A stretch of DNA of 64,000 nucleotides from Terriglobia bacterium (GCA_030041095.1 JASHON010000181.1:1-64000); one strand, 5' to 3'; shown: positions 18,798 through 27,891, numbered from the stretch's first letter. Numbers and translations are program-made. The notes: a model not told the origin generated them from the letters alone.

Positions 18798-19037
18798 CGC
18801 TTCAGATTTGCTTCAATTTGAATTTGTACGGCACCGCCTCCTTACGGCAACCGCGGACCAAACCGCTTCGACTAATCCGAATGGCCGTGCACCCTGGAGA
18901 AACCCATAAATCGAGCCAGGAACATACGATAGGGAAAACCCCAGGGCGCACCAGCGGCTGCGCTTTTCGAGTGCGTAGCACGCCACAATCGCTGTAACTC
19001 CTCACAAACAGGCCGATAGTGTAAGGGTGTTCAGGTT
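18798..19037. other. Intergenic stretch without recognisable gene
   Basis: The 240 bases between the SDR gene and the yceD promoter contain one short minus-strand frame (18802-19005) whose sequence resembles no family. It is rich in short direct and inverted motifs and may be a decayed intergenic repeat. I see no RNA gene. Confidence 0.4.
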
Positions 19038-20021
19038 CTACGGTCGCTGGCGCCTCAGGTCGTCGATCGTGTCCCGCAGCGTTTCAATAGGATCTCTCGT
19101 TTCAAACCCCAATTCTGTTCGCGCTTTGGTGGAATCGCAATACCAGAAGAGGGAAGCCATCTTGATGGACGCGTCGTCGAGCGGGAACTGTTTTCCCAAA
19201 AGCGGAAACAAGACGCGCAGCAAGCGGGCGCTGATAAGGGACGTTTTCACCGATAACTGCAAACGAGGCGGGCGCCGTCCCGCGAGGCGTCCCACTTCCT
19301 GCACCGTCTTGGAAAACGTCCAGTTCGTCCCACCCAGGAGATATTGCTCGCCCGGACGGCCGTGCTTCATTGCAGCGCGCAGCCCTGCGGCCACGTCGCG
19401 AGCATCGACAAAGTTAAGACCGCCCGCCGGAATAGCAAGGAGCTTACCGTCAAGAAACAAAGCCACATCGCCCGTAGACGACCGGCGCTCGTCGCCGGGA
19501 CCGAGAAGCAGGCTGGGATTAACTACCACGATGGGTAGCGCGTAGCAGCGCGCGTATTCCAGCGCCAGTTTCTCCGCAAAAATCTTGCTCAGATAATATG
19601 GCCAATCGCCGACTACATCGTTCTTGAACCCCGAGCTTTCGTCGTGGATGGCCGGTTCAGCACCGACGGCCAGCGTCCCCGAGGAAGACACGATAACAAC
19701 TTTGGCCCCCGCGGTTCGCGCAGCTTCACAAACGTTTCTCGTGCCTTCAATGTGAGTTCCATAGAGAATTTCTTGGTCCTGCGGATTGCGAGAAACGATG
19801 CCGGCGAGATGGTAGATTTCACGCACACCTTCCGCCGCTCGCAGGAGAGTGCCCTTGTGCGTAACGTCGCCATGAATCACTTCGAGGCGGTTATCGTGCT
19901 CCCATGGCGAACGCCCGCGGCAGAAAACGCGAAGCCGAGCACCCGCTTCGTCTCGGCTGAGGCATTCAACGAGGTGCTTTCCCAAGAACCCCGTTCCGCC
20001 TGTAATGAGAATGGAACTCAT
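19038..20021 (-). CDS. NAD-dependent epimerase/dehydratase family SDR
   Basis: This extended short-chain dehydrogenase starts MSSILITGGTGFLGKHLVE at the chosen ATG (20021); an upstream in-frame start would add 27 residues that do not look like the family. NAD-binding GGTGFLG, catalytic Tyr and Lys in YYLSK, VVNPSLLLGPGD and FVDARDVAAGL are all present. The closest feel is to dihydroflavonol-4-reductase, 3-beta-hydroxysteroid dehydrogenase, HpnA or OleD-like enzymes that reduce or epimerise a hydroxyl group. It is the last gene of the cluster that begins with the acyl-AMP ligase fusion, and follows the LarA-like gene after 120 bases. A lipid or polyketide-like substrate is an inference from that context. 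Confidence 0.85.
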   Translation of the reverse strand: MSSILITGGTGFLGKHLVECLSRDEAGARLRVFCRGRSPWEHDNRLEVIHGDVTHKGTLLRAAEGVREIYHLAGIVSRNPQDQEILYGTHIEGTRNVCEAARTAGAKVVIVSSSGTLAVGAEPAIHDESSGFKNDVVGDWPYYLSKIFAEKLALEYARCYALPIVVVNPSLLLGPGDERRSSTGDVALFLDGKLLAIPAGGLNFVDARDVAAGLRAAMKHGRPGEQYLLGGTNWTFSKTVQEVGRLAGRRPPRLQLSVKTSLISARLLRVLFPLLGKQFPLDDASIKMASLFWYCDSTKARTELGFETRDPIETLRDTIDDLRRQRP

Positions 20022-20141
20022 CCGTTTCGCGATAGGGAAGGCAGGATGCTTTGAGGCTTCCGTGCTACCGGCCGTTGTCCAGCAAGGTCGGACGGTCGAC
20101 AATCACGGCAAGGCCGATCTGACCCATTCCCGTCCGTGTGC

Positions 20142-21827
20142 CTATGCTCGAACCGGAGTAACGTCCGCCATAAGAATCGGCGCAAAATGCATCAGCGTAA
20201 CGGTCGGTTTGTGCCCTAAAAAGCTTTCCGCCATTTCGAGCGCCTCAGTAACGTTTGCGGCGGTTTCCCATCCCATGGTTTGCGCTGCCAACCGGCTTTC
20301 AGCGCCAGCCACGATCACTTTCCCCACGTGTGCGCGCCCGTTTTCGCCCCAGTACCACATATAGAATGGGTGCACACCGTGGTACGCGTTTCCGGTGCGG
20401 TACATGCGGATGTACTCAGGGTTATGGGCAAACTCCGCTTCGTATTTCCGTTGAAGCTCGAAGGAGTCGCGCGTTTCCGGCAACAGCCGGTGGAAAAACT
20501 CGATATAGGAGGGATGGTGGTGTGGATCGAATTCGTTATAGAGCGGATGCGTGATAATCAGCACTCCGTTCTTTTTCACAACCGGCATGCCCCGGTACAT
20601 ATTGTGGAAATAACCCAACGCCATTGTCTGGACGAGAATGGGATTCAGAATCGAATGCACGTTGTACGGCATGATGAAGGGAATCCCATAGAGCACCACG
20701 TCCGTTTGTCCCTCGACCGGCACGCAATACTGCGCGTAGCAGTACGCAAGGGTTTTTTCGTGGACCGGAATCGTGGCGCCGGCGTGGATGGCGATGGGCT
20801 CATACGCTGCCGGAACAGCAAACAGGAGCTTCCTCTTCAACGGCCGCGGAATGGGCGCAAGGACGCGGCGGGTCGCGCCAAACATTGCGCGATCGAACGC
20901 GGAGAACCGGTCCTCGTTCTTGGTGAAGAACGCCATGCGCGGGTCGAACATGGCATTATTCAGAACGGTTTCGATGTGAAAGACCTTGAGGCTGCGGTTA
21001 ACCACCTCTCCGATGCGGTCGCAGGAGCGCGCCATTTCCGAGTGCGTGTGGTCGAAGTAGGAATCGCAGTTGAGAATGGTCTGCGGTGTGTGATGCGCTT
21101 GCAGCGTGGGATAGTCGCAAAGGCCGACGCCAACGGACTTGTTCCCACCGTCCATGGGTACGAGATTAATGTTGACGTAGACTAACAGGTCGGACTCTGC
21201 CGCACGGCGATTGATGCGTGCATGTTCGCCTCGATCCGTAACTCCTATCTCAACCATACTCCCCGGAGCTTCCCCGTCATGGTTGTAAAGCCGCTGAGGA
21301 TAGTAAGCTCGGAAAATTTTCGGACCCACTGCGCGCCGAATCTCCGATGCCGTCATCCGGCGATGGAATGACGTGGCAACGATAAGATGCACGTCGTCAA
21401 TGCCTTTGGCCGCAAGCATCCGAAGCAGCTCCGTCAGAACTGATTCGCGGATGTCCGGCCGTCTCATCATCGGCAGCGGAAGGGAGATGTCGTCTAACGC
21501 CACGGTCACTTTCATGCCCGGTTTGAGAATGGACTCCAGCGGATCCATGCCCTCTGGGTGCGCCAAGGCATAGCGGATGGCTAATTCCCTATGCCGCAGG
21601 CCGCGGATGGTGGGTTTGGGATAGACCACGCGCGTGCCTGCAGGTAGCTTGACACTCAGGAGGTCTTCTCCATACCACATCAGCCGGGGGGCGGAGCTTT
21701 CCCTGAGATGGACGACGCATCCTTCGGATGATACGAGCGCGTCGCGTCCTACTGCGTTCGGGGCGGGCTCACTACCGGCGACCAGGGTTTCCAGCGCGGC
21801 ATGGGGTTTGTCAAGATACGTTGTCAT
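20142..21827 (-). CDS. LarA-like (DUF2088) protein
   Basis: The 561-residue protein has the lactate racemase-type N-terminal domain (PGMKVTVALDDISLP, then IVATSFHRRMT) and a long C-terminal domain. Compared from memory with LarA, His155 in FHRR, His183 in YNHDGE, Lys230 in DGGNKS and the His pair 245-246 are kept. Lys230 corresponds to the lysine that bonds the nickel-pincer cofactor. Met225 stands where LarA has a second active-site histidine. It is therefore probably a LarA homologue acting on another 2-hydroxy acid, or a cofactor-free relative. No larB, larC or larE gene is in the window. Its start overlaps the end of the HAD gene by 17 bp, implying coupled translation. Confidence 0.8.
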   Translation of the reverse strand: MTTYLDKPHAALETLVAGSEPAPNAVGRDALVSSEGCVVHLRESSAPRLMWYGEDLLSVKLPAGTRVVYPKPTIRGLRHRELAIRYALAHPEGMDPLESILKPGMKVTVALDDISLPLPMMRRPDIRESVLTELLRMLAAKGIDDVHLIVATSFHRRMTASEIRRAVGPKIFRAYYPQRLYNHDGEAPGSMVEIGVTDRGEHARINRRAAESDLLVYVNINLVPMDGGNKSVGVGLCDYPTLQAHHTPQTILNCDSYFDHTHSEMARSCDRIGEVVNRSLKVFHIETVLNNAMFDPRMAFFTKNEDRFSAFDRAMFGATRRVLAPIPRPLKRKLLFAVPAAYEPIAIHAGATIPVHEKTLAYCYAQYCVPVEGQTDVVLYGIPFIMPYNVHSILNPILVQTMALGYFHNMYRGMPVVKKNGVLIITHPLYNEFDPHHHPSYIEFFHRLLPETRDSFELQRKYEAEFAHNPEYIRMYRTGNAYHGVHPFYMWYWGENGRAHVGKVIVAGAESRLAAQTMGWETAANVTEALEMAESFLGHKPTVTLMHFAPILMADVTPVRA

Positions 21828-22512
21828 GATCGTCCTTCTCTGACGGCAAATCGAGCACGGGCCATCCTCGCGCCATCGCCACTTTCTTCAACCTGCGGTC
21901 AGGATTGACGGCACAAGGTGAACCTACAGATTCGAGCATGAGCGCGTCTGAGGCGCTGTCGGAATAAGCCTTGCACTCACTCAGACTGGCATGCAAATCC
22001 TCGCACAGCCTTCCCATGGCCCGCACTTTCTGTTCTGCCGCAATCAGCGGCGGGACCACGGCTCCGGTTGCCTTGCCATCCTCGTAGACGAGCTGATTGC
22101 AAATGAAGCGGTCAAAGCCAAAGTAGCGAACGACAGGCGTTACCGCCACATCCAGCTCTCCGGTCACGAGAACCAATTGATACCCGAGCGCCCGGTCCCG
22201 CTCCAAAAGCGCACGGGCGCCAGGGTAAACAGACGGCCGGATTACCCTCTCGAACAGAGGTTCAGACAGTTCCTGCAACCACTCGCGGCGCATCCCGCGG
22301 TATTCACGGAAGAAAACTTCGTTGAACAGCCTTCGTGAAACATAGTCCAAAGCCAAGAAAGAGGGAACCCGCGAAACCAGCTTCACGAACTTCCAAATTG
22401 CTTGAGCCCGAGATGGGAAATGGCGAGCGAAAAATGCATAGCGCGTGACGATATTGCTCGAAACCAGCGTGCCATCGAGATCGTAAAAGGCAATTCGGGA
22501 TGGTCCGGACAT
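21811..22512 (-). CDS. HAD-IB family phosphatase (SerB/CicA-like)
   Basis: The 233-residue protein shows the HAD nucleophile motif FYDLDGTLVSSN (Asp10, Asp12), a helical cap, motif II in LVLVTGELD and motif IV in AYSDSASDALMLESVG. HAD-IB members such as SerB, or the HAD-PlsC fusions, dephosphorylate small molecules or lysophosphatidate. Placed between the acyltransferase genes and the LarA-like gene, a lipid phosphate is a plausible substrate. It overlaps the LarA-like gene by 17 bp. The upstream neighbour is the TOPRIM-like gene, 57 bases away. Confidence 0.85.
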   Translation of the reverse strand: MSGPSRIAFYDLDGTLVSSNIVTRYAFFARHFPSRAQAIWKFVKLVSRVPSFLALDYVSRRLFNEVFFREYRGMRREWLQELSEPLFERVIRPSVYPGARALLERDRALGYQLVLVTGELDVAVTPVVRYFGFDRFICNQLVYEDGKATGAVVPPLIAAEQKVRAMGRLCEDLHASLSECKAYSDSASDALMLESVGSPCAVNPDRRLKKVAMARGWPVLDLPSEKDDHDNVS

Positions 22513-22569
22513 CGCGCGCCAACGCAGCAGCCGCCGGCTGACCTAGCCCTTCACGCCACTAGGCAGCGG

Positions 22570-23127
22570 TCACGCCTCCGGAATTCTCCGCCACTCGGGG
22601 AGGGAGGCCGCCAACGACGGCGGCGACGGAGTCATGCAGCCTGGGTCAGGCCGCGTTCGTTTGTAGAGTTCCGCTGCCGCCGTCTTAACGTCCCCAGCAG
22701 TTGGCGCTGGCTGCGTGTAGTCGGTTACCTCATCCACGGGATACCCCTGCAAAGCCCGGATCCATGTTTCGACATGACGCTTCGGGATCAACACGAAGAC
22801 AGGCTCATCTTTACCGCGCTCGGTTGCGCCTGCATCGCGCAACGCGGCCGCTAGCTGGTCGGCACGGAATCCCACCGTATGGGTATCGGCGTCAACCATG
22901 ACTATCAGAAGCGCAGATGCTCGCCTGCCAAGTGACGACCGGCAGGCCCCGACTTCGCGAGCATAACGATCGCGAACGTATTTTTCTCCGCTTCCGCCAG
23001 GCCCTGTGGCAGCTCTCTCAAATCTGCACTTTCTCACATTATGCCCACAACGTTCGAGGTAGCGACGGACCAAGTTCTGCTGTTCAATATCTTCTACGAG
23101 TACGACCTTATTGGCGATTCGGAACAA
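22570..23127 (-). CDS. Putative TOPRIM-like nuclease partner of the adjacent ATPase
   Basis: The 185-residue protein resembles a recurrent family found beside SMC/OLD-like ATPases. Candidate metal ligands fit a TOPRIM fold: Glu12 at the end of the first strand (VVLVED), Asp79-x-Asp81 (VMVDADT) and Glu120 in IPKRHVETWI. The C-terminal PPSLAASLPEWRRI is also typical of the group as I recall it. Its start lies 20 bp inside the end of the ATPase gene, so translation is coupled and the two products probably form a complex. Nuclease activity is an inference from the fold, not shown. A non-catalytic partner is the alternative. Confidence 0.65.
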   Translation of the reverse strand: MFRIANKVVLVEDIEQQNLVRRYLERCGHNVRKCRFERAATGPGGSGEKYVRDRYAREVGACRSSLGRRASALLIVMVDADTHTVGFRADQLAAALRDAGATERGKDEPVFVLIPKRHVETWIRALQGYPVDEVTDYTQPAPTAGDVKTAAAELYKRTRPDPGCMTPSPPSLAASLPEWRRIPEA

Positions 23128-24262
23128 GTTCCCATCCCCGCGCGACGATTTCTGACGCCTTCAAACCGCTCCCTTCAGGCGGCCTGAACGGAAGAACTCG
23201 GGCCTCGCCTCCGCCTGGCCTGTCCAGCAGGACGCCGCCCTGGTCAGCAAGTTGGTCAAGTAGTTCTGGATGGTGGGAGACCAAAAGCACCTGGCCCCCT
23301 GTCTCGTCTACTCGATCCAGAAGCTTCAACAGCCACGGTTGGATCTCAGCCAGGGCAATGAAATTGTCGGGCTCATCAACGAGCAGCGTGCGGCCCTTGT
23401 CCACCGCACAGTAAAGCAGAACGTAGAGGGCGACGAGCACGCGCTGCCCCTCCGAGAGGTCGCTGAACGGCACCTCGACGCTCTTGCCGCCGGGGGTACG
23501 AATCGTCGCCTGGAGCATGCGCACGTCCAGCCCCGCTTCCCTCGAGTCGAGCGATTCCAAGCCGGGAACAGCCTCGCGCAGATGGGTTATCGCCTCGCCG
23601 GTTGCATTGCCACTTTCGAGCCGCAGGTGACGATACCAGTCAGCAAAGTTGCTCAGGTCCTTGGCCGGATCGCGCGATTCGTGTTCGGAGCGGGAAGACA
23701 TCGCCCAAGGGTTGATTTGCACCTGAAGCAATCGCGCTAGCCACTGTTTGAACCACGTGAGTTTTGTGTTATCCGGCCGGCTCTCGACGATCGCTAGTCC
23801 GGACTGGCGTGACGTGAACGCGAAACTGACCGTCGGCTCAGCCTTCTGCCAGTCGTTGAACAAACCAACAGTACCGTTCTCCAGGCGGAACAAGGGCTTG
23901 CCATTGTAATCAAGCGTCTCCCGCTTGACGTGGGCCTGGGGCTCGACTCCTGGGGCCGATCCTACGGCTGCATACTCGGGATGAGGGTCGACGACTTCGA
24001 GTGCGTACCTGTATTCGCCTTCGTTCCCGCTAACATCCATCTCGAACCGCTGCTCTGCCACGCTTTGCCAACGTGTACGCTTCCCGCCGAACGTTCTCGC
24101 GCAAGGCTCCCCGCGTATTGCAAAGTCGCGGAGCGCCGCGAGGACGTCAAATAACGTGGTTTTGCCGGTGCCGTTGCGGCCAATGATTAGCTGCTTGGCA
24201 AGGGGTTTGAATTCGAAGTTCACCAGACAACGGTAGTTGGTTGCGTAAAGCCGGGAAAGCAT
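23108..24262 (-). CDS. AAA/SMC-like ATPase (OLD/RloA/PtuA type)
   Basis: The 384-residue protein has a complete ABC-type ATPase site split by a long insert. Walker A is GRNGTGKTT (28-36), the signature is DLSEGQR (268-274), Walker B is TLLVDEPDN (292-300), and the switch His lies in LLVSHHPE (about 329-331). The N-terminal start (RLYATNYRCLVNFEFKPLAKQLIIGRN) is typical of AAA_21/OLD-like proteins in anti-phage systems. The ATG at 24262 has GAGGAT just upstream. It overlaps the TOPRIM-like gene by 20 bp. PlsY lies 122 bases upstream. No transposase or phage gene adjoins it. Confidence 0.85.
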   Translation of the reverse strand: MLSRLYATNYRCLVNFEFKPLAKQLIIGRNGTGKTTLFDVLAALRDFAIRGEPCARTFGGKRTRWQSVAEQRFEMDVSGNEGEYRYALEVVDPHPEYAAVGSAPGVEPQAHVKRETLDYNGKPLFRLENGTVGLFNDWQKAEPTVSFAFTSRQSGLAIVESRPDNTKLTWFKQWLARLLQVQINPWAMSSRSEHESRDPAKDLSNFADWYRHLRLESGNATGEAITHLREAVPGLESLDSREAGLDVRMLQATIRTPGGKSVEVPFSDLSEGQRVLVALYVLLYCAVDKGRTLLVDEPDNFIALAEIQPWLLKLLDRVDETGGQVLLVSHHPELLDQLADQGGVLLDRPGGGEARVLPFRPPEGSGLKASEIVARGWELVPNRQ

Positions 24263-24384
24263 ATCCTCATCCTACCATTTGGAGTAGAGCAGGGATGCCT
24301 AGCAGCAAGGCCGACAACGACTTCGGACCGTCCGCGTTGCGGAGAAGGCTGGCCCGGGTTTCTCTAGCGGAGCGCAGGCAGGAC

Positions 24385-25041
24385 TCACCCATGAGCCGGC
24401 ACCTCCTGACGGCGGGCGAAAAGGTGACGCAAGTTCTTTTGGTGCCTGACAAAAAGAAACGCGGTTACGACTGCGGCGCAGCCGGCGTCTACTCGCCCCT
24501 TGAACGAGAGCATGAGCAGTACGAAAAGCAACCAGGATGAAAGCGATGCCACGGCGCCTGCTTCCTTCCACTTCTTCCGACTTCCTGCAATTCGGATTGC
24601 CGTAAAGGCTATCAGGGCAATCACAGCGTAAACGGGATAAAGAACCAGCATTACCCCGGCGGAGGTGGCAATGCCCTTGCCCCCTTTGAACTTCAGCCAT
24701 GGCGAATAGCAATGGCCGAGTATGGCGGCAAGGCCCAAAGCCCACCTCTCCACAACCGATCGGGCGCCCGGATGCGCCCCCAGATAACCCGCCAGACCCA
24801 TTCCAGCAAGATTTTTGCTACTTGGGGGAAAGATCAACCAAAACACTGCAACGGCCAACGCGCCCTTTCCCAGGTCTCCGAGAAGCGCCCAAATGGCGCG
24901 AGACTTGCTAAAGCGCAATACGTTGTTGAAACCGGGGTTCCCGGAGCCCGCTTTGCGGATATCGATGCCCGTTCCGGCCATCGCCAGGACGGAGAATGGA
25001 ATGGATCCCAGCGCAAAGCAAATGATGATGCGAATGAGCAT
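24385..25041 (-). CDS. plsY: PlsY-like glycerol-3-phosphate acyltransferase
   Basis: PlsY is an integral membrane enzyme that moves the acyl group from acyl-phosphate to glycerol-3-phosphate. The 218 residues show five or more membrane helices and the PlsY motifs GSIPFS, AGSGNPGFNNVLR and GHCYSPWLKFKGGKGIAT. The NPGFNN form differs slightly from the usual NxGATN. It starts 12 bases after the acyl-AMP ligase fusion. It may be the organism's only PlsY, working with PlsX from the other cluster, or a paralogue devoted to this cluster; the window cannot decide. Confidence 0.88.
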   Translation of the reverse strand: MLIRIIICFALGSIPFSVLAMAGTGIDIRKAGSGNPGFNNVLRFSKSRAIWALLGDLGKGALAVAVFWLIFPPSSKNLAGMGLAGYLGAHPGARSVVERWALGLAAILGHCYSPWLKFKGGKGIATSAGVMLVLYPVYAVIALIAFTAIRIAGSRKKWKEAGAVASLSSWLLFVLLMLSFKGRVDAGCAAVVTAFLFVRHQKNLRHLFARRQEVPAHG

Positions 25042-25053
25042 TTCAGAAATGTG

Positions 25054-27891
25054 CTATAACTCAGCCAGTGCCACCCGCGCACGTGCTCGCAGTCGAATCA
25101 TATCATGAGATTCGACTCCTCCCGCGGGCAGCGGCGCGCCCTCGCGGATGGTTGCAGGCGTCAAGCCACCTGCGCCACCTGCATCAGATGAGGCAAGCCC
25201 GATCTCAGAAGTTCTCGCACTAGCCTCCACCCAGCGATCGGGCCATGAAACGCCCTCCGTGCCGCGAAAAACAGCCGGCACAACGAGGCAGCCCGTGGAC
25301 AGGGCCGCCCGGAACCCGTCCAGGCGGAAGCGAGAGTGCTGCGGAAGAACGCCAGCCGGCCCATCAGGGAAAACAATCACAGAAATACCCCGCGCCAGAC
25401 AAGCTTCGATGCGCTCCTGCGGGCTGCCTCCAGGCGGGCTATTCTTGCCCGAAACGGGACCCATCATCAAGGGTTCAAGCATGAACAAAGCTGAAGCAGG
25501 AAGCTCGGACACTCCCATCCAATCCGCCAGACGAAAACGTCCGGGAAACGTGGCTGCGGCCACGAGTAGATCGAGATGCCCGGCGCGGTTGGTGAAGTAG
25601 ACCACCGGGGCGGAAGACGCCCGGTTCTTGCCTGGGACAAACTCCACTAGTGGCCCTCCGAGCCGCAAGATGCACCGCGCGGAGAACTTGACTACCGCTC
25701 CCGCGAGGGCGCCCGGAAGCAAGCGAGCTACCAGCCCGCCGCCGTAGGCCACCATGCTGAAGAGCGTGCCCTGCATCACCCTGCGCATGCGCCCCACGGC
25801 GTTGCGCCGGCAAAGGCTGAGCCACCCGCCTAAATTTTCAATCCATAGCCTGGCAAGCTGAACCCAGGGTGGCCTCTTGCCCCCACTAAGCTTCCCGCTG
25901 AGGTATAGTGCGCGGGTGGCGGAGCGGCGGATTTTCCCACTGCTTGTTTTCGGAATGCTTTGTGGCGGCGCAAGCAGTACCTTGTCGGGCGGTATTCCCA
26001 GTACCGCATCTACGCGCTTCACAATGTTTTCTTCAATCTGCCGTCGTTCGGCTGCAGAAGTGGCACGAGTCTCCGCTACCACCACCAGCCTCTCGGTGCC
26101 AGTGGCAGGATCCAAGGCGCCGAATGCGGCCACGCAGCCTTTGCGAACGCCGGTGACTTCGGCGGTTGCAGCCTCAATTTCCTGCGGGATGATATTGCGG
26201 CCGGATTTGATAATGCAATCCTTCAGCCGACCTGTCACATACAATTCACCATCTGCCCAATACGCAAGGTCGCCGGAATCCATCCAGCCGTCAACCGTGA
26301 TTGCCGCGCTGGTGGCGCTGGGATTTCGGTAATAACCCGACGTTCTCGACAAGCCTCGGAAGAAAAGCCGTCCCTGAGTGCGCTCGCCTAACTCACGGCC
26401 CGTTTCATCCAGAATCTTGACCTCATGTCCCGGCATTGGACGGCCATTGGCCACGAACCGCAGCACATGGTTGTCACCCGGATTGGCCGGTATCGCCTTG
26501 CCCTCCGCCTCGAAAGGATCGCGGCGGATGACGTCGACAACGGGAGCGCGATTCATAGGTGTAAAGGTGAGCGCCACCGAGGATTCTGCCAGTCCGTAAC
26601 AAGGCACAAAACTCTCTTGCCGGAACCCGTATCGTCTAAACCTGGCGGCAAAGCGGGCAAGCGTATCCGGCAACACCGCCTCACCCGCGTTGATGGCCAC
26701 TCGCCACGCGCTCAGATCCAAGCCTTCGAGGGTCTCGTCTGGGATTTTACGGGCGCACAACTCGTAGGAGAAGTTCGGTGCGGGACATAGAGTACCGCGG
26801 GAATCGTGCATCGCCCAAAGCCATCGTTCCGGCCTGCTCAAAAAAGAGAGCGGGGAGAGCAGTGTGATGGGCGCGCCGTGATAGACGCTAAAGAGCCAGG
26901 AGCCGATCAGGCCCATGTCGTGGTAAAGAGGCAGCCAGCTTACCACGTAATCGTCAGGCTGGAAATGGACGGAGCGGCCGATGCCACGCACGTTAGCCAA
27001 AACGTTGGCGTGAGTCAATACTACGCCTTTAGGATCGCCCGTGCTGCCGGACGTGTACTGGATGAACGCGATCTCGGCGGGCTCGATCCCGTGCGAGGGA
27101 AGCCGCGCTCCAGTGCGGCTGAGAGTTTCCACGCTGGTCACTTCAACCAGGCTCGGAATGCTCACGCGCATGATTTGCGAGACAGCGCGAACGCGGTCAA
27201 AGCTGATCAGAAAACGGACTTCTGCATTTCGCAGGATTTGCACCTGCCGGCGTACGTATTCTTCGATCTTGTCGGGCCGTGCTGGAGGATAGATGGGTAC
27301 CGCAATACCTCCGGCCAGCATGACACCGAAAAACGCGTAGAGGAAATCCGGGCAAGTGGGCAACATGATGGCTATCGTGTCATTCCGGCCCAATCCTGCC
27401 TGGTAGAGCCCGGCAGCCACCCGTGAGGCCGTTTCCATCAACTGGCCGTACGTGATGTCGTGCCCCGATTCTTCATCCAGGAGGTGGGCGTGCACACGGC
27501 CGGGTTCGATTTGCGCCTGACGTCGCAATACTTCGGGCCACGTGAGCGCTGATTCCGGTAAGGGTGGAGCGCCGCGCGGTGGTTGCACCACTCGGTAACG
27601 GCTCCGCGCCGCCGGCCTGCCGCCGTCGAAGATGGCCCGGGCCCAGTCCGCGGGCGTCTCCGCTTCCTGCGCTATCTCTTCCGGAAGCCGCGTCTTGAAG
27701 CGAGCTTCGAGGCGCATGAGCAATTCCACTCGCTCCAGGCTACCCAAGCTGAGATCGCGGTCGAGCAGGGAATCCATGGAAAGCGACTCTGTTGCACGCA
27801 CAGAGCCTAGCTCGATCAACAGTTCCCGAAAAACCTCGAGCGTTTGCTCTTCGATGGAGCCGGATTCAGCCTGGCTAGTGGTTGTGGGCAT
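25054..27891 (-). CDS. Fused carrier protein / fatty acyl-AMP ligase / degenerate PlsC-like acyltransferase
   Basis: The 945-residue protein joins three parts. Residues about 15-95 form an acyl-carrier-like domain with LGSLERVEL, Ser51 being the likely phosphopantetheine site. Residues about 110-670 are an adenylation domain of the fatty acyl-AMP ligase type (FIQYTSGSTGDPKGVVLTH, WLPLYHDMGLIG, SPLSFLSRPERWL, CPAPNFSYELC, CYGLAESSVALTF). Residues about 735-935 are PlsC-like. The acyltransferase HX4D motif reads N768-RAGHL-D774, so its catalytic His is Arg769, and the FPEG motif is FPDG (841-844). Ligation of a fatty acid to the built-in carrier is likely. The acyltransferase half is probably inactive or altered. 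It heads the 19038-27891 cluster. Confidence 0.88.
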   Translation of the reverse strand: MPTTTSQAESGSIEEQTLEVFRELLIELGSVRATESLSMDSLLDRDLSLGSLERVELLMRLEARFKTRLPEEIAQEAETPADWARAIFDGGRPAARSRYRVVQPPRGAPPLPESALTWPEVLRRQAQIEPGRVHAHLLDEESGHDITYGQLMETASRVAAGLYQAGLGRNDTIAIMLPTCPDFLYAFFGVMLAGGIAVPIYPPARPDKIEEYVRRQVQILRNAEVRFLISFDRVRAVSQIMRVSIPSLVEVTSVETLSRTGARLPSHGIEPAEIAFIQYTSGSTGDPKGVVLTHANVLANVRGIGRSVHFQPDDYVVSWLPLYHDMGLIGSWLFSVYHGAPITLLSPLSFLSRPERWLWAMHDSRGTLCPAPNFSYELCARKIPDETLEGLDLSAWRVAINAGEAVLPDTLARFAARFRRYGFRQESFVPCYGLAESSVALTFTPMNRAPVVDVIRRDPFEAEGKAIPANPGDNHVLRFVANGRPMPGHEVKILDETGRELGERTQGRLFFRGLSRTSGYYRNPSATSAAITVDGWMDSGDLAYWADGELYVTGRLKDCIIKSGRNIIPQEIEAATAEVTGVRKGCVAAFGALDPATGTERLVVVAETRATSAAERRQIEENIVKRVDAVLGIPPDKVLLAPPQSIPKTSSGKIRRSATRALYLSGKLSGGKRPPWVQLARLWIENLGGWLSLCRRNAVGRMRRVMQGTLFSMVAYGGGLVARLLPGALAGAVVKFSARCILRLGGPLVEFVPGKNRASSAPVVYFTNRAGHLDLLVAAATFPGRFRLADWMGVSELPASALFMLEPLMMGPVSGKNSPPGGSPQERIEACLARGISVIVFPDGPAGVLPQHSRFRLDGFRAALSTGCLVVPAVFRGTEGVSWPDRWVEASARTSEIGLASSDAGGAGGLTPATIREGAPLPAGGVESHDMIRLRARARVALAEL

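Noticed and set aside
20280-21185. Plus-strand frame of 301 codons inside the LarA-like gene
   Set aside because: Antisense shadow of a high-G+C gene; no motif or ribosome site.
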